Shown piece after piece: positions 43,241 through 53,243 of a DNA stretch of 64,000 nucleotides. The notes under the pieces were generated by a model. It ran no database searches and was not told the origin of the DNA. It saw nothing but the letters and a program-made list of their open reading frames with translations. The first letter of the stretch is position 1. Each line of letters opens with the position of its first letter. The DNA comes from Thermococcus sp. 2319x1 (GTDB taxonomy: Archaea; Methanobacteriota_B; Thermococci; Thermococcales; Thermococcaceae): contig NZ_CP012200.1 of the NCBI RefSeq assembly GCF_001484685.1, positions 986,321 to 1,050,320 of the forward strand, in the 5' to 3' direction. A program made the translations under genes and the position numbers.

Positions 43241-44256
43241 ATGTTCTCCCTTAAGTCGATGATGTGCTCTAATTCCGGCCCAGTTTTTATAAGGCCCACT
43301 GGCACTCCAACCCTTTCCTCTATCTCCTCAATGAACTCTTTAGCCCTCTTCGGAAGCTTGTCAAAGTCGGTCACTCCAAATGCCTCCTTATCGTACTTAT
43401 CGAGCATAGTTACCGCCAAAATTGTCGCACCGTTAACCCTTGCGGAGTACCTTGCGAACTCAAAGTCAAACCATCCAACTCTTCTCCTTCTTCCGGTAAC
43501 TGTGCCGTACTCGACCAATCCCAGTCTATCGGCCTCCTCTTCGCTCATCTCCGTTGGAAATGGACCCGCACCGACCCTCGTTGGAAAGCTCTTGAAGACC
43601 ACTATGACGTCATCAACCCTTGTTGGGCCTATTCCGACGTCACTTGCTATGGCTGATGCGGAGGTATCCTTGGATGTAACGTAGGGATAAGTGCCGAAAT
43701 AGAGGCTTAAGCCAAACCCCTGCGTTCCCTCCACCAAAACGAGCTTTCCATCGTCGAGGGCATCGTTGACCTCTTGAGCCACATCGGTTAAGTAGGGCTC
43801 AAGTTCCTTGAGGTCCTTTACCTGCCTAGCCTTTCTCAATGCCCTATCAGCGTTAGCTGGACCGCAGCCAGAGCCAGTGGTTCCTATCTTTCCGTGGAGA
43901 TAGCCGTTTGTCCTGTCGAGCTCTTTGTGCTTCGGCTCTATTAAAGTGCAGCGATAATCAATGCCCACCCTATCCTTAACGTTGAAGTCTTTTAGATGCT
44001 CAAGTTCGTGGAAGAAAACTTCCGGATCAACCAGAACTCCAGCCCCGACCAGAAGCCTTGCATCTCTGTTCATAAAACCCGTGGGAAGCTGTCTTACCGC
44101 ATACTTCTTTCCGTTTATAAAAACGCTATGCCCTGCGTTTGTTCCCACTCCGCCCCTTGCTATGACCTCTGGTTTATCGCGCATAGCGAGATAAGCGATT
44201 ATCGACCCTTTCCCTTCATCTCCCCATTGACCACCAACGACAATGTAGCTTGGCAT
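43237..44256 (-). CDS. purA: Adenylosuccinate synthetase (short archaeal form)
   Basis: 339 residues, the short Thermococcales-type enzyme (bacterial forms are about 430). GTP site [22 protein letters not shown], and [15 protein letters not shown] are diagnostic. It joins IMP and aspartate with GTP in AMP synthesis. ATG 44256 is at the head of a monocistronic unit divergent from mobA. Confidence 0.95.
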   Translation of the reverse strand: MPSYIVVGGQWGDEGKGSIIAYLAMRDKPEVIARGGVGTNAGHSVFINGKKYAVRQLPTGFMNRDARLLVGAGVLVDPEVFFHELEHLKDFNVKDRVGIDYRCTLIEPKHKELDRTNGYLHGKIGTTGSGCGPANADRALRKARQVKDLKELEPYLTDVAQEVNDALDDGKLVLVEGTQGFGLSLYFGTYPYVTSKDTSASAIASDVGIGPTRVDDVIVVFKSFPTRVGAGPFPTEMSEEEADRLGLVEYGTVTGRRRRVGWFDFEFARYSARVNGATILAVTMLDKYDKEAFGVTDFDKLPKRAKEFIEEIEERVGVPVGLIKTGPELEHIIDLRENI

Positions 44257-44384
44257 GGCTCCTTACCCATAGTTAAGAGAATGACACCCTTAAAACAGTT
44301 TCGATTAAGCGATGAGATAAAAATTGACAAGAAAATGCAAAAACTTAATATACCTCAGCCCTTATTCCTCACAAGGAATCCAAG

Positions 44385-44972
44385 ATGATTGCCGCTGTGC
44401 TTGCCGGAGGAAAAGCAAAGCGTTTTGGGGAAGAGAAACTACTTTACAAGGTTAGTGGGAAGCCTCTGATAGCCCACGCCATAGAGAGGGTCTCGAAGGC
44501 AGAGAAAATAGAAGGGGTAGTGATAATAACCTCAAGGGAGAAAAAAGAAACGTTTGAAAGACTTGGCTTTAGAGCCATAGTCGACGAACTTGAAATAGGG
44601 CCCATAGGGGGTGTTTACACAGCTTTAAGAGAGCTGGGCGATGTTTTTGTAATAGCAGGAGACATGCCCTCGATAAAACCCGAATTCGTCGACTATATCA
44701 TAGAGAGGTTCCATGAGCTTAACCCCATTGTGTGCGTTCCAAAATGGGAAAACGGGTATCTTGAACCCCTCCATGCTGCATATTCAAAAAACTTCTCTAA
44801 AATATTGGAGGAGCAGATAGCAGAAGGAAGGTACATGCTTAACGAAGCAATAAGACTCTCTAACCCATGCTACATAGAAATAGAGCCCCTCCCCAAAGAA
44901 TGGCAGGAGAGCTTTTTTAACGTAAACACTAAAAGCGATTTAAGGAAGATTAAAGGTTCTTTGAGAGTATAA
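44385..44972 (+). CDS. mobA: Molybdenum cofactor guanylyltransferase MobA-like
   Basis: 195 residues. LAGGKAKRFGEEKLLYKVSG is the nucleotidyltransferase signature of the MobA/IspD fold, and VFVIAGDMPSIKPEFVDYII supplies the metal-binding Asp. It attaches GMP to molybdopterin; in Thermococcales the cofactor mainly serves tungsten enzymes. A TATA-like AAACTTAATATACC lies 35 bases upstream, implying a very short leader. The 3' end overlaps the GNAT gene by 23 bases. Confidence 0.88.
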   Translation: MIAAVLAGGKAKRFGEEKLLYKVSGKPLIAHAIERVSKAEKIEGVVIITSREKKETFERLGFRAIVDELEIGPIGGVYTALRELGDVFVIAGDMPSIKPEFVDYIIERFHELNPIVCVPKWENGYLEPLHAAYSKNFSKILEEQIAEGRYMLNEAIRLSNPCYIEIEPLPKEWQESFFNVNTKSDLRKIKGSLRV

Positions 44973-45843
44973 TAACGTTATCAAGCACTTTGGGTTTAAA
45001 TTCTTCCACAAATTCTTTTCCGATTATCGTGCGGAGCTCTTTGAATCCAAGCCCCTTCGCTCTGGCGAGTAGAAGAGGGATGTCTCCCTCTCTCCCCCAC
45101 AAGTAGCCCGTAACAACAGAACTATCATAATAAACCCCTTCAAGAACATAATAAGACTTCCCCAGCCTTCCGCTCTCGAAATAAACCCTATCATCTATCC
45201 CCGCTATCTTATCCCTAAAAGCCAAGAACCAGTGGTGGTAGGAGCTTTGGAACTTTCCCGCGACCATTTCTAGGCCCTTAACTTCTTTCCACGAGAATTC
45301 AAACACCTCAGGCTCTAACTCAATAGTAGAAAAAGAACTTAAGTCAAACTCCACAAAGCTGGCATTGTAGAGAACATCCCTTATGCCGAGCTTTTCATAG
45401 AAGCCGATTGCCGATTTTTCAGGCGTAACTGTAACCAGCTCACAGCCTTTCTCACGGGCCAACCCTTCGACAAATTCAACAATAGCCCTGCCCACACCTT
45501 TGCCTCTGAAGCTTTTATGCACCTCAAGTACATCTATGTGGGCGATTTTTCTAATTTTGCCCCCCATGGGCTCTTCACTGACTAAGACCTCCCCGTTCCC
45601 CATTATACCGCCATTTTCTTCCGCAACTATGGGAAACTGCCCCTCTAAAAGGAGGTTGTTTATATGAATTGCACAGGTTTCAACGCTCATCCAAGGGCCG
45701 CCATGGAGATAGCGCTCCTCAATGCTGAGTTCTTCATAGCTGGCTTCTCCACCTCCACTTTTCTTTATCCATCTCTCAACTCCGGAGCAGTGGACATCAA
45801 CTATGGCTTTGCAGTCATCAAGCCTTGCAATCCTAACTCTCAT
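44950..45843 (-). CDS. GNAT-family N-acetyltransferase
   Basis: 297 residues from ATG 45843 with GGTGGT upstream. The N-terminal 165 residues are a GNAT domain: IAHIDVLEVHKSFRGKGVGR contains the acetyl-CoA binding R-G-K-G-V-G. A second, divergent half of about 130 residues (KEVKGLEMVAGKFQSSYHHW) may be a degenerate GNAT or substrate domain. Substrate unknown. Confidence 0.82.
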   Translation of the reverse strand: MRVRIARLDDCKAIVDVHCSGVERWIKKSGGGEASYEELSIEERYLHGGPWMSVETCAIHINNLLLEGQFPIVAEENGGIMGNGEVLVSEEPMGGKIRKIAHIDVLEVHKSFRGKGVGRAIVEFVEGLAREKGCELVTVTPEKSAIGFYEKLGIRDVLYNASFVEFDLSSFSTIELEPEVFEFSWKEVKGLEMVAGKFQSSYHHWFLAFRDKIAGIDDRVYFESGRLGKSYYVLEGVYYDSSVVTGYLWGREGDIPLLLARAKGLGFKELRTIIGKEFVEEFKPKVLDNVIILSKNL

Positions 45844-45867
45844 AAAAACCACCAAAAAAGAAGAAAA

Positions 45868-46824
45868 TTAAAGCTCCGCCTCGCTTAAGAACTCAAGAAG
45901 GTCCAAGAGCCTTCTGTCCTTTATCTTCGTTATGTAGTCACTAACCCCTTCCCTTCCGATCTTGCCGTCCTTGTACAGGGCGACAGCCTTTACTCCTTCA
46001 AAGAACTCTCTCATCTCTGGAAATGCCCTGGCAAACATGTCTATGTTGTTGTAAATCTCATCAAACCTGTCTTCGATCATGAGCTGCCACACTACATCTA
46101 TTAGGGCATCAAATGCAACGTCAAAGTACTCGCTGTCTCTTCCATAGAGCATTGCATAGAGGCATTCATGCAGGGCCGCCTCGTAGTTGTCTTCATCCTC
46201 AAATATCTCCTCAAAGACAAGGTGTATCTGGGATTTCAACCTGTTGTTCAGCTCTTGTGAAAGAAGCTCAGCAAGCTCTGCCTTTGCCTCTGCTATCTTC
46301 CCCATCTCGAAGGTTATGTAAGCTTTGTAAATCCTTATCTGCTTAACATCCTCCTCCTTCCCAAGCTCTTGGAGGGCTTTTTCTGCCCTGTCCATTAGCT
46401 CTAATGCTTTTTCGTACTCTAAAAGCTCCTCATGAATGAGCCCCATGTTGTAGTAGATTTTTGCAATGTTTTCCAGATTTCCCTTCTCGGTCTCCTCTTC
46501 AAGCAGTCCTCTGTAGAGGTCAAGTGCCTTTTCTAATTCTCCCAAGAGGTAATATAAATCGGCGAGGTGATATTTAGCCTCAAAGGTATTCTCTTCCTCA
46601 GCGAGCCTCTCAAACTCCTCAACCTTGTCAACATCCAGAAATTCAAGGAAATAATAAACCACAAGCTTGTAAAGCTCATAATCCTTGCACTCTAAGGCGA
46701 GCTTTTCAGCCTTTCCAAGAACCTCTTTCAGCTCTTCTTCACTAAGCTCATCGGCCTTGTAATATAGCAAACTTGCCAGCTTTTTACAGTCTTTCTCCTG
46801 AATTGCCTCGAGTATTTCTTCCAT
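45868..46824 (-). CDS. TPR-repeat protein
   Basis: 318 residues from ATG 46824 (GGGGTGC upstream); the open frame continues 17 codons further but without a ribosome-binding site. Helical throughout, with TPR motifs visible at YHLADLYYLLGELEKALDLY and IYYNMGLIHEELLEYEKALE. Likely a protein-interaction scaffold; partner unknown. It is the last intact gene before the pseudogene and IS-like region. Confidence 0.8.
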   Translation of the reverse strand: MEEILEAIQEKDCKKLASLLYYKADELSEEELKEVLGKAEKLALECKDYELYKLVVYYFLEFLDVDKVEEFERLAEEENTFEAKYHLADLYYLLGELEKALDLYRGLLEEETEKGNLENIAKIYYNMGLIHEELLEYEKALELMDRAEKALQELGKEEDVKQIRIYKAYITFEMGKIAEAKAELAELLSQELNNRLKSQIHLVFEEIFEDEDNYEAALHECLYAMLYGRDSEYFDVAFDALIDVVWQLMIEDRFDEIYNNIDMFARAFPEMREFFEGVKAVALYKDGKIGREGVSDYITKIKDRRLLDLLEFLSEAEL

Positions 46825-46874
46825 TTTATCGCACCCCAAGAAAATTAGGCAATGGAACCTTTTAACCTTTAACA

Positions 46875-47095
46875 TTTTTCTTTTGAAAGCCTCGCCCTTG
46901 AGCGGTTGAAATCTGTTGAGTGGCCCTTTTGGGTGATAACCCCGAGCTGGCTTTGCCGGTAGGGGTAATGGGCACGAGACCGGGCCCTCGGGCTGAGCCG
47001 AAACCGGCGACGGGAGTAGGTGGTGAGCCCGTAAACCTCTCTGTCAATGGCGAGGGAGTTAACGGCGGGGAAGAGAACAAAACATAAAAAGGCTT
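46875..47095 (+). mobile_element. GC-rich structured block, possible 3' end of an IS605-family (TnpB) element
   Basis: Sharply GC-rich for this genome. A GTG-started frame (from 46917) reads ALLGDNPELALPVGVMGTRP, then GVGGEPVNLSVNGEGVNGG to a stop just after 47080, in the style of TnpB C-terminal tails. The DNA folds well: CCCC-GAG-CTGGC-TTT-GCCGG-TA-GGGG (46940-46965) and ACGGG/CCCGT (47010-47032). An overlapping tail and structured RNA is what the end of a tnpB gene with its omega RNA looks like. The zinc-finger part and the rest of TnpB are missing, so the assignment is tentative. Confidence 0.4.
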
Positions 47096-47097
47096 AT

Positions 47098-48171
47098 GGG
47101 GGTTGAAGCTCTGTGAAAGCTGCAACGCCTCGGCGAGCTATAGGGTCTACCAATATGGAGAGGTCGTAAAGGAGGGAACCGCAAAAATCAAATGGCTTAA
47201 AGGAACTCTCTACATAACAGTCCCTCTGGAGCTCTACGATGAGTTTATCGTTTATCTCTCTCCGAACTTCTCCTGTGAGGTAAAGCCTGTAGAATATAGG
47301 GTGATTGCCGGACTGAACCTCAACAAGCTTAGAGACATCAGCGTTAAGGTTGGGAAAGCGATTGAGTTGCAATGGAATGGCACTGTATCCAAGAACTCTT
47401 CCTCAAAGCTAAGATTCAATGCCTCAGGGAGGCTTTTAGGAATTGATGTAAAGCTCTACAATTACAGGGGAAAGGAGGTTTCGGGGATATTAGAATGGGG
47501 AAATAGTAAAGGATGGCTGGACATGGATACCTGGCGAAGATATACGTGGGGAGGTAACACTAACCTTAAACCTCCCACCCGGAACTGGAGTAAGTGCAAC
47601 CGCTTATCATGCTCGGGAGAGGGAGCAAATTAACGGAGACCTCTTGATTAAAGACAAAGAAAACCACACAGATTTTAATTACCCCTTCGGAGCTATGTTG
47701 TGGGACAGAGGAGGTATCGAGGCATAGTTTGAAGCAAAAGGTGAAGGAGATGTCCTGGTCTTTGACTTCGGCAACGAAAAAATATCCAGAGTATCAATAA
47801 AACGCAACGAAGTCTGTGCTGAGCTCTACACCCTATATTATGGCAAAAAGAAGCATTGCTCTCTGCTCCCAATGAAGAAAATACACAATTTAAAGGTATC
47901 TTTGATTAGAATCCCCGACGGAAGGCGGCTCCTGCGGATTAAGGTTGATAAGGTTGTCTTCAGCGAAATGGTAAATTCCCCCAATTAGATTCTGGTATTT
48001 TGGAGATAATATCTCCCTGATAAGTCTTGATGCATCTTTGCACAGAAACCCGGACTACTATGTAGTGCCACCTGATGAAAGAAAAACGGATATTGCCCTT
48101 GGGATTTCAACATTGGCACTGGTATTTGCCATAGCATTGTGGATACGTGAGAAAAGGAAGCAAGCGTCATG
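47098..48171 (+). pseudogene. Broken beta-rich surface protein with C-terminal anchor
   Basis: Starts mid-protein, directly after the GC-rich block (CESCNASASYRVYQYGEVVK). It shifts frame near 47550, continues as VTLTLNLPPGTGVSATAYHA, meets TAG at 47725-47727, goes on as FEAKGEGDVLVFDFGNEKIS to VVFSEMVNSP, shifts again at the C5 run near 47976, and ends with NPDYYVVPPDERKTDIALG, a membrane helix and a basic tail to the TGA at about 48169. So it once encoded a surface protein of about 360 or more residues. No family recognised. Confidence 0.7.
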
Positions 48172-48207
48172 AGAATACCTTTTAAACTCTCCCGTCGATC
48201 ACAAATC

Positions 48208-49128
48208 ATGCTTGAAGTGATTTTCCTCGGAACCGGAGGTATAATGCCCAGCAAAGAAAGAAACGTGCCCTCCATAGCGTTAAGATACAACGGGGAGATT
48301 ATCCTCTGGGACATTGGAGAGGGAACTCTAAGACAGCTGAACATAGCCAAGCTGAGCCCCATGAAGATTGAGAAGATTTTCATAACCCACTTCCACGGCG
48401 ACCACTACCTTGGTCTGATGAGCCTTGTTCAAACAATGACCCTCTGGAACAGGGAAAAGCCCCTCCACGTTTACGGTCCAAAGTACACCTTCGAGTTCAT
48501 TCAAAACTACCTAAAAAGTGGATTTTTCAGGCCAAGCTTTGATATACATGTCCACGAGCTCGGAGAGGCAAGGTTAAAGTTTGGAGACTATGAAATATGG
48601 AGCTTCAAGGTGGAGCACGGCGTTCCAGCATTAGGCTATGTTTTCAAGGAGAAGGACAAAAGGGGAAGTTTTGATCTTGATAAAATTAAAGAACTCGGCC
48701 TAAAGCCCGGTCCCTGGATGAAAGAGCTTGAAACCAAGGGAAAGATTGAGATTAATGGCAAGTTTATTCACCTCGAAGATGTGACTGGAAGTCCCAAGAG
48801 GGGTGTGAAAGTCGTTTATACCGGCGATACCGAGCCCTGCGAGAGGGTGAAGCTCTTTTCTGAAAAGGCAGATGTTTTAATTCACGAAGCAACTTATCTT
48901 AGTGAAGAGGATAGGGGAGAGAGCTATCACTCAACGGTTCCAGAGGCCTGCGAAGCTGCAAAAAAAGCAAAAGTTAAACTCCTTGTTCTCTTCCACAGAG
49001 CTCCCAGATACACGTATGAAGAGTATAAGCAGGGGGCGGAAAAACTCTGCGGGCATAGATTTATAATACCCAAAGACTTCGATGTGCTTAGAATTGGTGA
49101 AGGCTATGAGCTATCTTCGCTACGTTAA
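48208..49128 (+). CDS. rnz: Ribonuclease Z (tRNA 3' endonuclease)
   Basis: 306 residues from ATG 48208; a TATA box (CTTTTAAAC, about 48180) lies 28 bases before it, indicating a leaderless message, and the longer open frame is unlikely. FLGTGGIMPSKERNVPSIAL, FITHFHGDHYLGL, VYTGDTEPC and HEATY are the RNase Z signature in the metallo-beta-lactamase fold. It removes 3' trailers from tRNA precursors. The gene overlaps the next by 23 bases. Confidence 0.94.
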   Translation: MLEVIFLGTGGIMPSKERNVPSIALRYNGEIILWDIGEGTLRQLNIAKLSPMKIEKIFITHFHGDHYLGLMSLVQTMTLWNREKPLHVYGPKYTFEFIQNYLKSGFFRPSFDIHVHELGEARLKFGDYEIWSFKVEHGVPALGYVFKEKDKRGSFDLDKIKELGLKPGPWMKELETKGKIEINGKFIHLEDVTGSPKRGVKVVYTGDTEPCERVKLFSEKADVLIHEATYLSEEDRGESYHSTVPEACEAAKKAKVKLLVLFHRAPRYTYEEYKQGAEKLCGHRFIIPKDFDVLRIGEGYELSSLR

Positions 49129-49774
49129 GGTCATAGGGACAATGCACGTATCTCCAAAAAGCAGAAGGGATGTTAGAGAGACCATATTAAAGGAAAAACC
49201 AGACGCAGTTGCCGTCGAGCTTGATAGACAGAGGTTTTACTCCCTCCAGTCCTCGGAGAGGATAACGTTTAAGGAAGCAGTAAAGCTCGGAAAGAAGGCC
49301 CTCTTGGGATACATCCTTATGAAGGTTGAGGAGAGGATTGGAGAAGAATTTGGCATGAAGCCCGGAAGAGAAATGATGGAAGCAATCCAGACAGCATCTC
49401 TTCTCGGAGTTCCGCTGTATTTAATCGATGAAGACATACAAAGTATAATGGAAAGGCTTCTCAGAGCACCTTTGAGGGAGAAGATACTCCTCCTACTTGA
49501 GAGCTCCTTGGTTTTTCTTCCGATTGCTCCCGAATCAGAAAACCCGGAGGATATAATGGAAGGCTATAAACTAATGATGCACAGATTTAAGCTCCGCTAT
49601 CCATATCTTTTCAGGATTCTCGTGGAGGAGAGAAATGAGATAATGGCAAGGAACCTAAAAGCAATCGTTGATGAGCTCAAGGGGAGAGGGGTCAAAAAGC
49701 CAAAAGTGGTGGCGGTTGTTGGCCTTGGACACAAAAAAGGCATAGAAAAGCTTTTGAATTCTTACAGAGAATAG
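49106..49774 (+). CDS. TraB-family protein
   Basis: 222 residues from ATG 49106 within the end of the RNase Z gene. VKVIGTMHVSPKSRRDVRET, PDAVAVELDRQRF, and the late VVAVVGLGHKKGIEKLL are the TraB/PrgY pattern (GTxH, ELD, GxGH), a Tiki-like putative metalloprotease fold. The archaeal short form lacks the usual C-terminal membrane helices. Function in Archaea unknown. Confidence 0.85.
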   Translation: MSYLRYVKVIGTMHVSPKSRRDVRETILKEKPDAVAVELDRQRFYSLQSSERITFKEAVKLGKKALLGYILMKVEERIGEEFGMKPGREMMEAIQTASLLGVPLYLIDEDIQSIMERLLRAPLREKILLLLESSLVFLPIAPESENPEDIMEGYKLMMHRFKLRYPYLFRILVEERNEIMARNLKAIVDELKGRGVKKPKVVAVVGLGHKKGIEKLLNSYRE

Positions 49775-49817
49775 AAGAACTTTTATACAATAACGACAAG
49801 ATTGTATGGGTGATACC

Positions 49818-49994
49818 ATGGAAAGGCAACACTTAAAATGCCCTCTATGCGGAGGAACAAGCTTTAAGGTTGAAGAAGGAAAGCTGGACAGCAAGTGGGG
49901 CTTTACGGCGCATAAGGTGAAGATAGTCATCTGCGAAAACTGTGGTTATGTTATGATGTTCTACAAAGGAAGAACGATATGGGACTTCGATTAG
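49818..49994 (+). CDS. Zinc-ribbon protein
   Basis: 58 residues from ATG 49818 after GGTGATACC. Two CxxC knuckles: CPLCGG near residue 8 and CENCGYVMMFYKG near residue 42. Small zinc-ribbon proteins of this type probably bind nucleic acid or a protein partner. A TATA box (CTTTTATAC, about 49785) gives its own promoter. Confidence 0.78.
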   Translation: MERQHLKCPLCGGTSFKVEEGKLDSKWGFTAHKVKIVICENCGYVMMFYKGRTIWDFD

Positions 49995-50040
49995 TCCTAA
50001 ACTTTATATTCTATCCATCCAATTTTTCTTGGGGTTGGAA

Positions 50041-50220
50041 ATGAGGGAAAAACTGAAGCGCATGCTTAAAGTTGATATTCTCGACATTGAATACGAGGGA
50101 GACAAAGTGATTGTTTATGTTCCCAAGGATCAGGTTAGGATAGCCGTTGGGAGTGGAGGAAGCGCTGTAAAGGCAGCAGAGCTTGTACTTGGCAAGAAAA
50201 TCGAGATTAGAGGTAGATGA
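50041..50220 (+). CDS. Small KH-domain-like RNA-binding protein
   Basis: 59 residues from ATG 50041 (GGGGTTGG upstream). VIVYVPKDQVRIAVGSGGSA followed by VKAAELVLGKKIEIRG has the KH GxxG loop (VGSGGSA) and resembles the KH domains of archaeal NusA. A minimal stand-alone KH protein; RNA target unknown. Followed 3 bases later by the M50 protease gene. Confidence 0.75.
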   Translation: MREKLKRMLKVDILDIEYEGDKVIVYVPKDQVRIAVGSGGSAVKAAELVLGKKIEIRGR

Positions 50221-50223
50221 GCA

Positions 50224-50805
50224 ATGGTGCTTGGCTTTAGGAAACAGGAGCTTGAGGACTTAGCCATATCCTTCATTGTTCTTACCCTTGTTTTTTCCCG
50301 ATTTGAGCTCAGGCTAATCCCCTATGTTGCCCTTGGAATATTTACGGCGTTTGTGTTCCACGAGCTTGCCCATCGACAGGTTGCAAGGAAGTATGGATAC
50401 TACGCGGTTTATAGAAGATGGGACACTGGAATAATGCTCGCTCTGCTCTTGGGGATACTGAACAAGCTTCTAGGCCTTAGGTTCATTTTCGCAGCGGTTG
50501 GGGCCGTTCAAGTTTACTCTCTCTATGCAGGCTGGAAGGATAGGGAGATTTATGGAAAGATAAGCCTTGCCGGACCTGTAACGAACATATTGGTGGGAGT
50601 GTTTGCACTCGTTTTACTGCTATTTGGAAAATTTTCCGGTATTTTGTGGGCTTCCCTGTACTATACGGCCTTCATAAACCTCTGGCTGGCATTCTTTAAC
50701 CTTCTACCGATTCCTCCTTTGGATGGCTATAAGGTTTTAAGGTGGAATCCCGGCTACTGGGGAGTGGCTATAGGGATAGCCTTTCTCCTCCAGTCCCTCC
50801 TTTAG
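50224..50805 (+). CDS. M50-family (site-2 protease-like) membrane metalloprotease
   Basis: 193 residues, about six membrane helices. The zinc site HELAHRQVARKYG lies in helix 2, and FFNLLPIPPLDGYKVLRW carries the N-P-x-x-x-D-G type motif with the metal-ligand Asp. It is the short archaeal rhomboid/S2P-like form without a PDZ domain. Intramembrane proteolysis of unknown substrates is expected. Confidence 0.88.
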   Translation: MVLGFRKQELEDLAISFIVLTLVFSRFELRLIPYVALGIFTAFVFHELAHRQVARKYGYYAVYRRWDTGIMLALLLGILNKLLGLRFIFAAVGAVQVYSLYAGWKDREIYGKISLAGPVTNILVGVFALVLLLFGKFSGILWASLYYTAFINLWLAFFNLLPIPPLDGYKVLRWNPGYWGVAIGIAFLLQSLL

Positions 50806-50876
50806 TTTCACTCTTGGTGATACAGGAGGGAAAGGTTAAAATACAACAAGTCCAATCATCTAAGGGAGGTGAAAAA

Positions 50877-51446
50877 ATGAAGTATAAAGAGCCCTTTGGT
50901 GTTAAGCTCGATTTTGAAACCGGGATAATTGAGAACGCAAAGAAAAGCGTCAGAAGGCTCAGCGACATGAAAGGCTACTTCATTGATGAGGAAGCCTGGA
51001 AGAAAATGGTGGAAGAGGACCCTGTGGTCTACGAGGTCTATGCAATAGAGCAGGAAGAAAAAGAAGGCGACTTAAACTTTGCAACAACCGTTCTCTACCC
51101 CGGCAAAGTTGGAAACGAGTTCTTCATGACCAAAGGTCACTACCACTCAAAAATAGACAGGGCAGAAGTTTATTTTGCCCTTAAAGGCAAGGGCGGTATG
51201 TTGCTTCAAACACCCGAGGGAGAGGCAAGGTTCATCGAGATGGAGCCGGGCACTATAGTTTACGTTCCTCCATACTGGGCTCACAGAACTATAAACACCG
51301 GGGATGAGCCGTTTATCTTCCTTGCACTGTACCCGGCAGACGCGGGCCATGACTATGGGACAATCGCCGAAAAGGGCTTTTCTAAGATAGTGGTTGAAGA
51401 GAACGGAAAAGTTGTTGTCAAGGACAATCCCAAGTGGAAGATGTAA
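50877..51446 (+). CDS. pgi: Cupin-type phosphoglucose isomerase
   Basis: 189 residues from ATG 50877, preceded by GGGAGGTGAAAA. Metal-binding cupin motif FMTKGHYHSKIDRAEVYFAL (His-x-His, Glu) and EMEPGTIVYVPPYWAHRTIN. This metal-dependent enzyme, unrelated to the usual PGI, interconverts glucose-6-P and fructose-6-P in the modified Embden-Meyerhof pathway of Thermococcales. Monocistronic. Confidence 0.95.
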   Translation: MKYKEPFGVKLDFETGIIENAKKSVRRLSDMKGYFIDEEAWKKMVEEDPVVYEVYAIEQEEKEGDLNFATTVLYPGKVGNEFFMTKGHYHSKIDRAEVYFALKGKGGMLLQTPEGEARFIEMEPGTIVYVPPYWAHRTINTGDEPFIFLALYPADAGHDYGTIAEKGFSKIVVEENGKVVVKDNPKWKM

Positions 51447-51557
51447 TCCCGTTTTCTCTTTTTTGAGAGCTGGATAAAATGTCCAATAGAAAATGAGACC
51501 TTTGAATATGTAAAAGATTTTTATAGGCTTAAAACATATCCCCTTACGGTGGTGTTA

Positions 51558-53243
51558 ATGACTTTCGATAAAAAGAAAATTGAGGAGATTAAGAAGGCCG
51601 AGCAGGAATGGGAAGAAAAGACCGTAAAACCGTTCATTCAAAAAGGGCCTGAAAGAAAGGAGAAGTTCATGACAGACGACGGCTTTGAAATTAAAAGGGT
51701 CTACACACCTGCAGACCTCGAGAACTGGGACTATTTGGAGAAGCTAAACTTCCCGGGTCAATATCCGTTCACCAGAGGGGTTTATGCTACAATGTATAGA
51801 GGAAGGTTCTGGACGATGAGGCAATATGCCGGTTACGCAACCGCTGAAGAGTCAAACAAGCGCTACAAATATCTTCTCGAACAAGGGCAGACCGGTTTGA
51901 GTGTTGCCTTTGATTTGCCAACCCAACTTGGCTACGATTCCGATCACCCCATGGCGGAGGGAGAAGTTGGAAAAGTAGGCGTTGCCATCGATTCTCTCTG
52001 GGACATGGAGATTCTTTTCGATGGCATTCCCCTCGATAAGGTTTCTACATCAATGACAATTAACGCCACAGCCGCCAATCTTTTGGCCATGTATATTTTA
52101 GTTGGTCAAAAGCAGGGTGTTTCCCAGAAACAGCTTATGGGTACAGTCCAGAATGATATTCTCAAGGAGTACATAGCGAGAGGTACCTACATCTTCCCAC
52201 CTCAGCCCTCTATGAGACTAACAACCGATATTATAATTTACTGTGCTGAAAACGTTCCGAAGTGGAACTCGATAAGCATAAGCGGTTACCACATCAGAGA
52301 AGCCGGAGCAAATGCGGTTCAAGAGGTTGCCTTCACACTGGCCGATGGAATAGAGTACGTCAAAGCGGTGATAGCAAGGGGCATGGACGTTGACAAGTTC
52401 GCACCAAGGCTCAGCTTCTTCTTCAGTGCCCACAACAACTTCCTTGAGGAGATAGCAAAATTCAGAGCTGCCAGAAGATTATGGGCAAAGATTATGAAGG
52501 AAAAATTTGGCGCAAAAGACCCAAGGTCAATGCTCCTAAGGTTCCACACGCAAACGGCTGGTTCAACTTTGACCGCCCAACAGCCTGAGAACAACATAGT
52601 AAGAGTCGCTATCCAAGCCCTTGCAGCGGTATTGGGAGGAACTCAAAGCCTACACACCAACTCCTACGACGAGGCTTTAAGCCTTCCAACGGAGAAGAGC
52701 GTTAGAATAGCCTTAAGGACACAGCAGATCATAGCTTACGAAAGCGGCGTCGTTGATACAATAGATCCCCTCGGAGGAAGCTACTACATCGAATGGCTTA
52801 CAGACCACATAGAGGAAGAGGCCATGAAGTACATCGAAAAAATCGAGGCCATGGGGGGCATGATGAAGGCCATTGAGAGGGGTTACATCCAGAAGGAGAT
52901 AGCCGAGAGCGCCTACAAGTACCAGAAAGAGATTGAGGAAAAGAAGCGCATTATAGTTGGAGTTAACGAGTTTGTCGTTGACGAGCCAATAGATGTTGAA
53001 ATTCTCAAAGTAGATCCAAGCATTAGGGACAAGCAAATAGAGAGGCTAAAGAAGCTGAGGAGCACAAGAGATAACAAGAAGGTTGAGGAGGCCCTTGACA
53101 AACTCAGAAAGGCTGCGGAGAATGAAGACGAGAACTTAATGCCCTACATCATTGAGGCACACAAACACCTCGCAACACTCGGTGAGGTTACGGACGTTTT
53201 AAGAGAGGTATGGGGTGAATACAGGGCTCCACTTATCTTCTGA
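51558..53243 (+). CDS. mcmA: Methylmalonyl-CoA mutase, large (alpha) subunit
   Basis: 561 residues from ATG 51558 after [38 protein letters not shown]-like [18 protein letters not shown] and [20 protein letters not shown] are catalytic-domain signatures. As in other Archaea, the cobalamin-binding domain is not fused; a separate small subunit gene must exist elsewhere. It interconverts methylmalonyl-CoA and succinyl-CoA. The stop touches the stop of the next, convergent gene. Confidence 0.95.
   Translation: MTFDKKKIEEIKKAEQEWEEKTVKPFIQKGPERKEKFMTDDGFEIKRVYTPADLENWDYLEKLNFPGQYPFTRGVYATMYRGRFWTMRQYAGYATAEESNKRYKYLLEQGQTGLSVAFDLPTQLGYDSDHPMAEGEVGKVGVAIDSLWDMEILFDGIPLDKVSTSMTINATAANLLAMYILVGQKQGVSQKQLMGTVQNDILKEYIARGTYIFPPQPSMRLTTDIIIYCAENVPKWNSISISGYHIREAGANAVQEVAFTLADGIEYVKAVIARGMDVDKFAPRLSFFFSAHNNFLEEIAKFRAARRLWAKIMKEKFGAKDPRSMLLRFHTQTAGSTLTAQQPENNIVRVAIQALAAVLGGTQSLHTNSYDEALSLPTEKSVRIALRTQQIIAYESGVVDTIDPLGGSYYIEWLTDHIEEEAMKYIEKIEAMGGMMKAIERGYIQKEIAESAYKYQKEIEEKKRIIVGVNEFVVDEPIDVEILKVDPSIRDKQIERLKKLRSTRDNKKVEEALDKLRKAAENEDENLMPYIIEAHKHLATLGEVTDVLREVWGEYRAPLIF

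Noticed and set aside
46862-47125. 87-codon minus-strand frame across the GC-rich block
   Set aside because: It has low-complexity Pro/Gly/Ser composition and no start signal; the plus strand explains the block better.
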